A DNA stretch of 64,000 bases from the NCBI GenBank assembly GCA_030770425.1, contig JASJFT010000055.1:62001-126000 (forward strand). Reading direction: 5' to 3'. This document shows positions 47,061-58,626 of the stretch, in pieces. The notes beneath the pieces were generated by a model. It was not told where the DNA came from, did no database searches, and saw only the letters and a list, made by a program, of their open reading frames with translations. Every line of letters starts with the position of its first letter. The stretch's first letter is position 1. A program made the position numbers and the translations under genes. The DNA is from Darksidea phi. Lineage: Eukaryota > Ascomycota > Dothideomycetes > Pleosporales > Lentitheciaceae.

Positions 47061-50000
47061 GTTTTAAATGGCGGCCATCGGGTGTTGATTGAACGTTCAG
47101 GTTGTGCTTTAAAGATGTACTGCCACGACTGTTTATGGCCATGTCCAAAAGGGAGAGGTTTCCCGCGTCAACAACATCCACGGTCGGACTGCTATCCATG
47201 ACTAGCATGATTCGCTATCAGCACCTTTTTCAATTATATACTGAGTGCTGCCTTAGAACCCCTTCTTTTCTTCATCAAATTGAGGCATCAATAAACCTCG
47301 AGGTCCATACCGGAAACATAGACGAAGATGGAGGTCACCTCTGCTGCTCTGGACGCTCGTCAGTTACTAAGAAACGCTTCCCTGCAATGTCGATAACAGT
47401 CTCTCGGGTCTTTGCAAATACCCATCATGATTGTGTAATGCTCATCCCGATTGCTCTCCTACACAGGAGCGAGACAATTCAATCTTCATCCTCCAGATAC
47501 GCCTTTTAGATGTCGAGCTAAAATACAACTTTGTTTCTTGCCGCTAATGTATGTGTAGAGCTTACATAGTCTCTATGACCAGGTCGAGCGAAATTGAATC
47601 GAACATCGTGTCAATGGGCTTTTCAGCGCAGAAACCCCAAGGCTCGGCTTGGTAGTTCAGTCCAAAGATTTGGATGTTGAGCGTCGATACAGTTCTACGA
47701 ACTACTTGGGCGCGTCGGTTCGGACAGCGGCTTGTGGGGGCTTATGGGTGGCGTAGGGAGATGTTTCGGTTGGCGTGAGGTGCGGATACGGAAGTGAATG
47801 AGATCTGATGAACTATTGGGTGGATTGCCTAACTTCAAAGTTTCTACTCGTTTCCTATCTGTCCTTTATCCCAGGTTAAGCATGCTGCTCATATCGTCCT
47901 ACACGTTAGAAGTGTGCAAAGCATCTTTGACGGGATTTCTAGACGACTGCAGGAGGAGATTCATAACGTGTCACCAAAGAACAGGTTCTGCAGCCGCTCT
48001 TCGAGATTGCTTATGAGCTAGCGAGTAGGAAGTCGGGACGTGTAACTGTGACGACAGTAATATCAGTGCCGATGCAAGGGCAGCGTTACATCCTTTAGAA
48101 GAGGAGAACCACACTATATTCTAGATCTGGAGCGTATGGCGAGTTCATGCTAAAGGCAGGTACGCCAAGCCAGAAAAATTTGGGAGTTGAGCTGCTTCGT
48201 AGCTCGGAAAGGCGGACGGGCTTTCTCGGCCATCTATCCCCCAAGATCAAGCGCAGAGATTTCCCCGCTTTCACGCATATCTTGGCTTGTCCTTCCTTAT
48301 CTGATTGCCTTTGCACCTCGTAGAGCTCGTAATCGGCAGGTCTTCTTGCTTTAGACTTGCGGTGAGGACATAACCTGATCGGTGAGTGAAAGAGGAAATG
48401 GTAGCGGAAATTTTGCGTATCACCGGAAGGCGGCATGAGGCTGCCTGTACAAACCCTGACCTCACCAATAGGCGCATATCCCGTCAGCCGACGCGTTTAT
48501 CTTGTGGACCTCTCACTCTCGCATCTCCTCCACAGACATGTAAGGTTTGCACAACGCGAAGACACAGCCAAGTCAAAGGTTTCACAAATTGCGGGATGTT
48601 TTAATGAGCCAAGGAGGAATGGGTTACCCCAGATTGGGCAGTGGGCATACGGGCCTCTGGATATGGCGAGGGCGCAGACGCGAGAGACGCCTGTGCTACC
48701 CACGATGCTGGTGCCACGTCGTCCAGCGAATCCCATTCGATGTGCAAGCAAATGGCATACGACGACAATGGTCTTGGCTGCACGACGTGCGTATCCGGGC
48801 AAGTCGCGGCAAATAATCGCGGATCCGCAAGCACACAAGCGCTCCGCGTTGTTGCCATGCGATGTAGCATCCCCAGGGCCAGGGTGGCGGTCCGCGGCTG
48901 GTGAATTATGCCGGTCCTGCGGTGTTATCGTCTCGGAAGTCACTGCCAAATGCATCCGTGACGAGATGCTCGCGGCAGCGGCAAGTCTCAGCTTTTGGCT
49001 TCGTTCTTTCGACGAGCCGGCGCCTGGACGTAGGGCGAATGGATGTCGTGTCACTTTCTCCCGGAGCTGTGCCGGTTTCCATGGAATCTGGCGCGGATGC
49101 GGGCGGAGCGTTTGGCGACGGGCTGGACGAGTCGCGGAGTGCTCTGCCCACAGATGGCCGTGCAGCCCAAGCGTCCTTCTAATGGCTTCTCGAAGCCCTT
49201 TACGGGGCGATCATTGCGAGCAGGAAGCGGGCGAAATGAAAAGCACAAGCCCTGCCTGGCCATGTCGGTGCTTCTGGATGGACGGCTCGTCACAGGCCAG
49301 TGTTGGGCGTCGAGAAAGTTTGCAAGCGGCCGTCGGCAGTGTCTGTGTCTGTGTGCGTTTGAGACGGCGCCAGTAGTGTTGCAGAGGCACAAACGAGGCG
49401 TACGGCAAGGGGTGGGCCTAGTGGGGATGTGCTCTCTTCCCCGGCCGTACCATGCGTCTGGGATGGCTTCGCGTGGGGAAGTGCATCCGCCTGCATAAGG
49501 CGGTCAGACACTCTCGTCCATGGCCATCACCACCATGCCTTGCTTGTCAGACCGGCACACGTCAGAAGCTCTAGCGGCGTTGCTCCTGCGGAACGGGAGG
49601 AGAGCAAGCCCGCGCTGAGTTGGTCGAATCTGGTTTGCTTCTGCTCCCGGCCCCGACAGTGCCGCGGGAGATACGGGAGCTGGGGGGTGCGTGGGTGAAT
49701 GACGGGGCCGCAACGCTGCTTTGGCTTGTTTGCCGTACCCCGGCTCGCGTGCTGACTCCGAGACGGTGCATGCTGGACGTGGATGGGTGGATGGGGGACT
49801 TCCGACCGCCAGCGCGGGTGTTGGGCGTGGGGTGGACTTTGCGTGGTGCCGAATCGGGAACATGTCCTCGCTCCGCTTCATGTGCTACGCACGGAGGAGC
49901 TGGAAGCAAGGAGCGCCTTTGCCCGCGGCACCGGCTTCCTTTGGCTTCCAGTGCGCCTTTTTCTTTTTTTCGAAAGCGTCGGGTGCACCCTCACGCAGGC

Positions 50001-50776
50001 GAGTCAGGATGCGGATGGTGAATCACACGGGCCGTCTATAAAGGACGAAGCACTTCCCCAGCGCCGCTACTCCTTTTCCCATACCCGCAGCCCACTCCGC
50101 GACTGGCCCACACGTCCGGCTTTGACTATCGACTTTTGCGCCATCGTTAAAGACGCCGTAAAGCCCCCTAGACTTCCTATTCGCACTTGCACATCCTCGC
50201 CTCCAACTCGCCGGATAATTCGCACCAGCGCACCAGGTACCATCCAACCACGGCAGCACCACGCACATCGCGCATCCCAGCGTCTGCACAGGCAGCAGCC
50301 TAGATAAGTAAGTAAGCCTCAATTGCAGCCCCCTCCCTCATCGCACTCCCAATCTCGGGCGCCATCCGCTGCTTGATCCCCGGCAGGGTCAATGCCAACG
50401 CATCCACATCAGCCCTGCGTATCTTTGATATTAAATCTGACTCACATTCCCAGGCTCTTCTCGCCTTGCATATCAGCCATCAGCCCTTCCCGTACGCCTG
50501 CCTCGGAACAGCCATTCCACTTTTGCCAGCGAATTTATTAGTTGTCCGAGACAGCTCATAATACGTCGCGCCATCCCGAGTTGTCATCACCAACCATTGC
50601 TGTCAACATCCATCTCTCGGCTCGTCCCACCGGAGCTGATATTTAGCCTCTCCCCAGCCCACCCCAGGTTCCCCAGACTCGATCAACCCTTTCGTCTCGT
50701 CTCCACAGATCATCTAAAGGTCAACCAAACCACCAAAATTTCCTCCAACACTCAGCCAAACCTTCCATCTACCACA
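47061..50776. other. Long gene-poor, partly GC-rich region
   Basis: 47.1-48.4 kb has only short frames, one of which (about 47877-48014, +) looks weakly protein-like. From about 48.4 to 50.0 kb the DNA is GC-rich, and long overlapping frames (up to 313 codons, 48435-49376, +) appear on both strands at once, which is the signature of composition rather than coding. The distal part contains a TATA box (50037) and a CT-rich leader for the small gene at 50777. Confidence 0.4.
50037..50043 (+). promoter_or_regulatory. Probable TATA box of the small gene at 50777
   Basis: TATAAAG in the context CCGTCTATAAAGGACG, after GC-rich DNA and before a long pyrimidine-rich stretch. If used, the leader would be about 700 nt, possibly containing a spliced intron around GATAAGTAAGTAAG at 50303. 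Confidence 0.5.
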
Positions 50777-51001
50777 ATGCCTCTCCAAGCCTCCTCCAAC
50801 CCGCGCCAGCGCCTCTCCATCCTCACCAGCTCGAGCCTCGGCAACGACGTCAGCGCTGCCTTCAAGTCTTCCAGCACCATCTCATCGCGCTCTACTCAGG
50901 AGTTCGGCGAGACCCCCGCGCCTCCGCCGTCACCCGTGGACTTCTCCTTCCCGTCGACGCCCGCCGAGTCACGGAGTCCTAATGGAAGCGAATCGAATTG
51001 A
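50777..51001 (+). CDS. Small Ser/Pro-rich hypothetical protein
   Basis: Single-exon frame of 74 aa from an ATG in good context (CTACCACAATGCC) after a CA/CT-rich leader. The sequence opens MPLQASSNPRQRLSILTSSS and is rich in Ser, Pro and Thr with no hydrophobic segment, so it is probably disordered and cytosolic or nuclear. The N-terminal block looks like the conserved part of a small filamentous-fungal protein family, but I cannot name it. A TATA box 740 bp upstream suggests a highly expressed transcript with a long leader. Confidence 0.65.
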   Translation: MPLQASSNPRQRLSILTSSSLGNDVSAAFKSSSTISSRSTQEFGETPAPPPSPVDFSFPSTPAESRSPNGSESN

Positions 51002-53873
51002 GCCGACCCTCCTCCCTGGTCTTCTGAAGGGAACATGGTTCGATCTTTGCTTTTATTATGATTGTGCATTTAGCGAGCGGGTGGCATCCGAGGTTTCGAT
51101 ACTATTACGGTCGGTTGGGACATGAGCGTCGCATATACGCCTGCTGTTCTGTTTTCGGATATGGGTTTTGCTTCGCGCGTTGATCGCTGCAGCTTCTTTG
51201 TACTTTTTAGATTTCCTTTCATGTTCATTCTCGGCCCCCGACATAGACTCTTCGCCCTTCCGCTCCATGCAGCGCACGCTTTGATTCCCCCCACATTTTG
51301 CTTCTTCGCTTCTTGGCTTTACAACTACGTAGTATCTGGTAATAAGAAACGTCATCGACTTCCAACTTGCTTTGTTTCTGCTCGTGTCTCACTGCGCATC
51401 GATGATTGGTCTGCCCACGCTCGAGAATGTCCGTGTATAGTAAGCACCGCGATCCGTCCGTCCCGCCCGACCTTCCTCTGTCGTTGCATCCGTCTACATC
51501 CACGACTTACAAAGTCTTACAAAGTCTACTCATACCTGTAAGCCTCACCCTGTTACGAATCCAAAATGCAATCCTATAAGCTGATCTCACCCATCCTCCG
51601 CGTACCACCATAGTACCGACCAGGATGCTCCCGTTCCCTACGGCACCCGGAGCGGGTATCACCCCAGGACCCATGCCGCAAACCCCAAACGGTCTTCTCA
51701 TGCTGAGCAGCGGAAGGCGGAGCAACATGATCATCCACACGGATCCCGTAACGGGAGCGGAGCGGCGCGACGCAATGCGACGTGGAAGGGGTGAGGTGAG
51801 AGCATAAGCTACCTCACTGCATGTGTGCATGCAACAGTCGAGCACCGTTTCTCCTTGTGGTTGCTCTTTTCCTGCGCCTCGGAGTACGCCGCCCGCATGC
51901 ATACACCGTATACTGTATACGCCCTTAGTAGACGTGCAATAAGATCGCTTTGGGGGGTATATATGAGTTGGGTTATTGCGTTGCTCCACCAGGGTAGGGG
52001 TCCTGGCGAGACTGCATGGAAGAATTGCAGAAGGACAATTTGTGGAGAACCTAGCCGGCATACATATATACCTCAAGTAACATGCTTGTAGTTAATCTCT
52101 ACATTTCTACCGTCCGGTTTGTAGGAAAAGGGCATTGGGCACGGTTGGTTGCATGCATCCTGGTTGACGGTTAAAAGCACGTGGAGGATGCGCGCCGCGT
52201 TCGAGAAGCTGGAGTGAAACATTATGCAGCTTCCTTTCGCGCGCTCCCATGCATGGATTAACCATGCATCCTACACACTGGTGTGAGAGCCCGACTCGTC
52301 TTTCTGCCCCTCCCCCCGACAAAAGTCCTTACAAAGCCTGCGTGCTGCGTAGATGACCGTTAGTCCTGGTATCGAGCCGTTGCGATGAGGCGAGGTACGG
52401 CAAAGCAATGCAATGCACTCTTCGATCTGATCGGCGTTTCGCCCTTCCTGTTCCTGTCTCAGCTGGTCGCCACGCGGATCCACACCGCAGCTGTCTCGCG
52501 TGGCCGAAACTGGTCTTTTGAATGGTCGGGATGTGGGGTGCGTCTATGGCTGCATCAGGCGTCTGAGTGGGTGGTGAATCCATGCGCGGCCAACGGCGCA
52601 GCCCTGGAAGAACCTTGGGCGTCTCGAAGCGAGGTACTCTTCCTGGAGAATAGGGTTTGCCGCTATATCAGACGTATCGATGCTTTTACGTACTCTCACT
52701 CATAAGGTTTAGGCATTATTTCGCATTACTATAGCCCCGACCTTTTCCATATGGTCCGGCTATAACACACCTAAATCGGAAGGCGCTTCTCTCTCTCTCT
52801 CAAACTGACACCCATATTCCCCATCTATCACTGAGTGCAGCTAGACGCAACTCAGCCGGAGAGACGAAATCTCAGCTTTCAAATATAGCCTGTACTACAT
52901 CGTAAGACGCGGTCGCGATTACGCGATGCCCGTCGCATTCACGGTATGCAATCCGATCGGCCCGAACCGGGGTGGTTTGCGCGGTAATTGCGAAGACCTG
53001 CGCCAGACGCCGGCCCGACTATAGAAGGCCCGAAAGTTTGGGTAAGAAAGCTCTGGTTAGGCCGGCCTAGCGCAAACGAGAACGACCTTCTTCCTTGGAT
53101 GCTGCAACGCCAGATGGCGCCGTTTAGCTCGCGACAACTGCTTTAACCTTGCAAGCCTATCCTCTAGCGTTAAAAGAAAATTGCTGAGCACGGCAAGTTC
53201 ATACTGTCCTTTAGGCCCATCATCTGCATCACGGCAAGTTATGCCTCCCTATATGTGTTCTTTCTCTCAGTTGACGCTGCACGTTAACATGGAAAATCAA
53301 TGCGTAGCTCTTACATGTTCTTCCGATTTGTGTAGCATGCGAAAAATACGCCTCCAAACGTTTCGTCGACAGAACACAATTCGCGTGTGCACTGAAAATC
53401 CCAAAGATTAAAATCCCCCGGAGTCCTGTGTATATCCTTGAAGTGCTCCTTCAGCTTCTCTCCTCGTTTGAACGATCTAGCAGATGCCCCTTGAAGTGCA
53501 CACGTACCACATCGATATCGATACCCGAGTTCAAGTTCAATATAATGGTACCTCTCATGGTGTCTCTTCCCCTGATGTGATGAATTGCAGGTCCGTAAAA
53601 TCTTCCTGAAGGCACCTGTGCTGTTCCTAAATATGCCAATCTATGTCGTACTGATGTTCAAAGTTTTCTTCTGGCATTCTTCGGTGCAACGAAACGACTG
53701 CACCGTTAGGGGGTCGCCCGAATTGGAAACAAAGCTTCGGAAGGAAGACAGTGGAAATCGGGTGCTGATATCGAAGAATGGACTCCGCTGGGAAGGCCTT
53801 CCCTAGATCTGAAAAATGTGAGCGACTATGACCGTGTGAGCGCCTTGTTCATACCTGATTTCCACCTTGGAAT
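51002..53873. other. Long intergenic region
   Basis: Contains the 3' region of the small gene. Frames of up to 189 codons occur (51507-52076, -; 51122-51541, +) without protein character or supporting signals. A CTCTCTCTCTCTC tract lies at about 52788-52800, and a direct repeat of ACAAAGTCTT at about 51506-51525. No gene is supported. Confidence 0.4.
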
Positions 53874-55723
53874 TCATGACCGCCCTGTATATCGAGAAAG
53901 TAGTGTGAGAACACCTTTCTCGGTGATATTTTGCTCGAAATCTAGGTATAGTGAAACATGGCCTTCTCCATCCGGATTGAAATCGAAGGAGTGCCTGCTA
54001 CCGAGACCAATATAACTGCTAGGAGTGTGTAAAGGGATATTGAATGTCCGACGGCTAGAAGTACCTGGGTGCTTGTGCCGGTCGGCATCTGCACTTTTAT
54101 ACTTGGACCGCGCAAGCTCGTGCGTGTCTTCTTCCACCAATCCATGGAAATATGAGGTTTCGCCAGCGACCCCGGGCCCTACATCTACAGCATTCTCAGA
54201 GTCATTCATCTTAGAAAGTCCGGGCGTATCTTTGCCATTTTCACCGGGCGTATGAAGTGCGCACGTTTCCTGTGCTTCTGTAAAGATCTTCGGGGCTGTG
54301 ACGCGCTTGGTTTTTGATATAACACGTATTCGTTTGAACCGAGAGTAGTCACCGTCTTCCCCATCCACGTCTTCTAATTTTCGTTCTAGTGGCTTCGGTC
54401 CATTTTGTACCGCCTCTGATGAGAATCCCGAGTATCCCTCAAAATGGAAGGGGGTATCCCCAGGCGTATGGTGTAGAAGGCCCACTTCGTGAATTTCTTC
54501 AATACGGCGAAACCACATGTTGCAAACAGAGCTATATGCGCACGAATCAACTAGTCCATCGGAAGTGGAAAACTCTTACTCACCACAGAACATCAACATC
54601 TGCCGGCTGCCTTGATGGGGTATTGCATCTTGGACAATGTCCTGAGGTTTGCGTCGATTGCTCAGTGGAATCACGTTTAAAAACGAGACTCATTGTAATC
54701 TTCTGACCTGGCAAGAAAGCATCCTCAAAGTCGAGCGACAGGTCGACGTCCCTTCCCGTCGCACTTTCTTGCAGGACGTACTCCCTGCGGCGTATCTTCC
54801 TTAAGCCTTGCTTTCCTTAAAACCGGATTTCCATCACTGCTTGAAATGCCGTCCAGGAATTGATGAAACGCAGGTGAACTGGAGCTATGCGTCCAATCGC
54901 ATCTTCAAGGAAGAAGGGGTCTTCGAGAAGTGGTCGGTCCACATATTTCGGAAAGGCCGAACGTAGGGCTACGACTTGGCGATAGATTGCGATATTACTA
55001 GCGATAACGTTAGAAAAATAACATTTGAGCTCTGAACCAAGCTTCTGTATCCATTCGAGACGGTTCATTATCAGCGAAGATAGACTGTTCCCTGCCAAAA
55101 CTAGTCGGTTGTTATCGTCCAACTTTACCCGAACTTCGTTCCATGCCTGCGTATGTACGTCAAGGGCAGCGTGCGTTCTTCGTCCGGCTTCGGCGAGCTG
55201 GTCTTTCAATTCGTCATTCTTAGCATTGAGAAGCTTCCTACAAGCCATTAGCAGGTACTGCAAAACAATCAGAAGTACCTTACATCATCCCAGTGGCAAG
55301 GAGCATGTTGATAGCATCCGAATAACTCATCACCTCGCCCCGAAATTTCGCAATGTCCGCGTCCATATGTGACGCCCGCCATCGTACCTTCCTTGCGGTA
55401 TCCTTGAGCATATTCCCCGACCCACCCACTGCAAGGCTTCCATTATATTTTCTGACGCGAGCTGTGAACTCAGCGATAGAACCGCGGCATTTTGCAACTG
55501 TCTGCTTCGCTGTCTCATAGAGAGCGTGGAGCTCTGGAAGGGTGGCACGGGAAGGCGAGAGCTGTTCAACTTGAAGTAGAGCGGTGTCAAGGACGTACAG
55601 TTCTCGGATCACTGCTTGGTATTCAGCTGAAGACCCTCGGCTGTCGTTTAGTGCTATGAGAAGCTCTTTGACGAGAAGGCTAACTGAGATAATGTCGCCG
55701 ACTGCGCCGAACGTTATGGGCAT
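53874..55723 (-). pseudogene. ULD / fungal STAND-N-domain-like signalling protein gene with one nonsense codon
   Basis: Minus-strand exons 55723-55284, 55237-54584 and 54531-53874 splice in phase (46-nt and 52-nt introns with GTAAGG and GTGAGT donors) to a 583-codon frame interrupted once, by TAA at 54819-54817 (codon 287). Residues 1-145 (MPITFGAVGDIISVSLLVK) resemble the helical N-terminal domain common in fungal NLR/STAND-type proteins. Codons of about 255-345 resemble the ubiquitin-like domain (ULD) found with it (DAIGRIAPVHLRFINSW before the stop, LRKIRRREYVLQE and FEDAFLPGQKITMSL after it). A zinc-ribbon-like pair CPRC (348-351) and CSVC (365-368) follows; the intron splits Cys365. The last 215 codons are probably disordered. 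Everything apart from the stop is intact. It could be a recent pseudogene, a truncated 286-aa protein, or a base error. Confidence 0.7.
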
Positions 55724-56880
55724 GTTGCGCGCCTTTTGGAGAATCCCAAAAAGAAATCGAAAGATACTAAATGCACTTGAGATATAAATAGAGTATAGAG
55801 ATTGTCTTCCTGCGGGAAGGATGAAGAGGAATGAATCCTGCACACCAGGCTGAGAATATAATTGCAGGCTGCAGCGCCATGCAAAGCTGATTCAGCAGCG
55901 CAGCAGCGTATTAGCGGGGTAAAAAGAAAAAAGCGGAGCTTTTACCTCAGCACTACTTTCAAGAATAATAGAGCTAATAACCAATACTAGAAGCTCCAAA
56001 TAAAAGTTCTTTGAGTCGCCTCAGCGAATAATGCATGCCGTACTGCTAGCTACTTTGATTCACCAACACATATAAGCATGCCAATATTAGCAATAAAACC
56101 GGATCAATAAGCCAGCTCACGGCATAGGAAGCATAAAAATCAAGTATATAGAAGCTATGGCTAGGACTGATTAGCCTTTGGCTAATCTTATAATGCTCAG
56201 TCTCTCGTAAAGAAACTCCTCATTTCCTCAAGCGAACTCGGACCATAAATTTTTATAGAATTCTTCATAGAGTTGCTTGTCGACACGCATGAGTCGGCGC
56301 ATTGGTTCTTCCTCAGAACGCTAGATGCCCCGGGTCTGCTGCTCTAAGGTCGGAGGCTCTTCTCTTTAGAAGATAGGATGCGGTTATTTATCGAATTGAA
56401 GGGATTTGCGTCCCAGAGGAGATGGTTGGCGCTACTCGATGTTGTACATGAGAGCTTCAAAGAGACTGCCCGAGAATCTCTAGAGGTAGGCTGAGCAAAT
56501 GGAACCGTGCTTGAGAGGTCTATGGTTGTAAAGAAGATGTCGCGATTGTTTCAGACATAGCGAACGAATACAGATGGTAGTAAACGACACTGAAAGATAG
56601 ATGCTTTGCATTGCGAATGAAGGAAATCAGAATTGCATTAGTAGGCTAATTGGTTTGACAAGCCATTCAGAAATGAAGGGGTCTAATATACTAGAAGGCA
56701 AGACCCTAAGTTTGTCTACTAACCATATTACTCAATCCAATGCTATTAAAAGAGAACAGTTATGAAAGGTAACATCGCACAGTTCCTTACGGATCACGCA
56801 GTTTTATAGTGTATACAATGAACTTTGATATTTTCCAAACATCCTTCGGAAATTAAAACGCCTCGTCTCTACACTCTAGG
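55724..56880. other. AT-rich gene-free region
   Basis: A TATTTATAT string (minus strand, about 55782-55790) may be the TATA box of the ULD gene. From about 55900 to 56860 the DNA is AT-rich with many TpA steps and no long frame, in keeping with a RIP-affected or otherwise decayed element. The last part may have contained the lost 5' exons of the methyltransferase relic. Confidence 0.45.
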
Positions 56881-57527
56881 ATCTGGCTTCTTGATCTCGC
56901 TCGCAAGCTTCCAGCAACTGTGAAGCTACATGGCTTCAATATTTCCCTTGATCAGTATCCACCGGACGCCTGGCTCCCAGACAACATAGAACTTCACATA
57001 GGGATGACTTCGAAGACCTCCCGGCTTGTTTTGTAGGAGTGTTTGACGTTGTTCATATACGCTTGATCACGGTGGCTATGCAAAACAATGATCCTAGGCC
57101 CATACTGGCAAATATGCATCGACTGCTGAGTAAGGCTACCATGGTGTATTGTGCATTGATGTAGAACGAACGCTGATCCTAACTAGAGCCCGGTGGATAC
57201 ATTCAATGGGACGAAACCGACAGCGTGGATTGGAGCGTTAAGGCTGTCCATCTCTCAGTCGAGACAAAGGCGGCGAAGGTCCATTTCAGCAGCTACGTGA
57301 TAACCACGAGTACGTCACAGATCCCGTTTTCATGCTTACCTGCTCACAAGGATAGCCGGAAGCGCCATATGGCGGAAATCTTGAGCTGTAGCGGTTTTTA
57401 CAACAGCGTCGCGTATCGTGTGGAGTACGGAAAGACGATGGCTCGGTTCTGGACTGACTTGTACATGAGTACTTGGGAAGAGTTTGCGAAAGTGGTTCGA
57501 CGACACCCGAAGAATCCCAGCAGTTGA
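56881..57527 (+). pseudogene. Relic of a LaeA/UMTA-type SAM-dependent methyltransferase
   Basis: Frame 1 from 56881 reads IWLLDLARKLPA, HGFNISLDQYPP and WLPDNIELHIG, typical of fungal secondary-metabolism methyltransferases. A one-base shift at about 57001-57003 moves the match to another frame (DDFEDLPACFVGVFDVVHIR, motif with the D-V-V-H-x-R signature). A normal intron, 57130-57186 (GTAAGG, CTAACTAG), then restores KPGGYIQWDETD and runs open to a stop at 57525-57527. The glycine-rich SAM loop normally just before IWLLD is missing, so the 5' part is lost. Non-functional. Confidence 0.7.
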
Positions 57528-57788
57528 GTGCTCATGGTATGGACCAAGTTCGTGATGGATCAGCTATCTACTGCCTCAAGCTCGTTTGAGTAGCGCAGAA
57601 GGTTTGAAGTGCACATTGCAACTCTGTAGATAGCGCATATACTACCTGGTATTCAATAAACCGTCCCTTTGCGAAAATAATGCGAGCCTTCGATGACGTA
57701 AATAAGCTTTCAGTCTCGCTTAGATGTGATATAGAAGCGAAAGAGATAATCCATTCAACATGCTAATCATATATTGAGATACCGAACT

Positions 57789-58626
57789 TTATTCGGCCCA
57801 CTTCTTGAAGAACTTGACGCTCGTCTCAGCTACATCTGCTGCTCGACTGATAAAGGGGCAATGCGATGACTTCAAGTCCGCCGTATCCCATTGCACGCCG
57901 CTGTTTTGAAGCCACATATCCTGGAGAAACAAAGGGTTGCATTGATCATCGAGGGTACGTATGTAAGCCCTACGACCGTCGAAGGCGGGTTCAGCCCATG
58001 CAGGCGCCGTTGCTGGAGTCTCGAAGGCGGCGGGCGCATGCGGTATCATTGCCGCTTCCAGTTGTGGCTTCAATGTCGGATCTGCGTCGCCGTACAGAGT
58101 TTCCATGACTGGATCAATGACAGCCAGGCCCTTTGAAGGCTACGATGCAGTGGTTAGATCAACTTATCGTATTGCGAGCGGGGTTACACACATAATCTTC
58201 TTTGATAAAGGGTGGATAGGCTCCCCCAACTGCCTGCTTCAAGGACTCGCCGTCGCGCACGATATTTCCGACGAGGTATAGCAGACCGATGACGCCACCT
58301 TTCTTACCCTCTGCTTTCCGTGAGCTTTTGCTCAGTCCTGCTGCTGCTGCCCCTCCAACCACCCCGCCGTATGAATGAACAAAAACAATCACGTCCTTGT
58401 CATCTTCAAGGAGAGGAAGTAAAGTTTTCTCTCGAACGTGCTCGGCATCCTTGGACGTGGTAACGGTGGTGGGATCCTTGGGGTTCAACGAAAGGACGTA
58501 GGCATAGACAGTAGGGTAGCCCGCCTTGTTGAACTCGGCGGCAAGCTCATTGAAGCAACTTGGATCGGCGAAAGCACCGGCCAGAAACACAATGGTTGGC
58601 AGGGACTGTGTCATGCTGAAGACCAT
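57789..58626 (-). CDS. Alpha/beta hydrolase fold protein
   Basis: Small esterase-like hydrolase. Minus-strand exons 58626-58192 and 58139-57789 with a 52-nt intron (GTGTGT donor, CATCGTAG acceptor) give 261 aa, usual for the short fungal AB-hydrolase group. The N-terminus reads TIVFLAGAFADP (oxyanion strand and turn). The nucleophile is Ser85 in VHSYGG, the G-x-S-x-G-like elbow with His at the first position, which is typical for this subgroup. Candidate acid and base are the Asp in RTLDDQCNP and the His in SSHCPF. A start at 58614 is equally possible. No signal peptide is seen. The substrate cannot be inferred. Confidence 0.87.

Noticed and set aside
48435..49376. 313-codon plus-strand frame with opposing minus-strand frames
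   Set aside because: Several phases on both strands are open simultaneously in GC-rich DNA; the translation is Arg/Ser/Cys-rich without domain character.
51122..51541. 139-codon frame downstream of the small gene
   Set aside because: Hydrophobic and Cys/Arg-rich in a patternless way, no good start context; probably 3' untranslated or intergenic.
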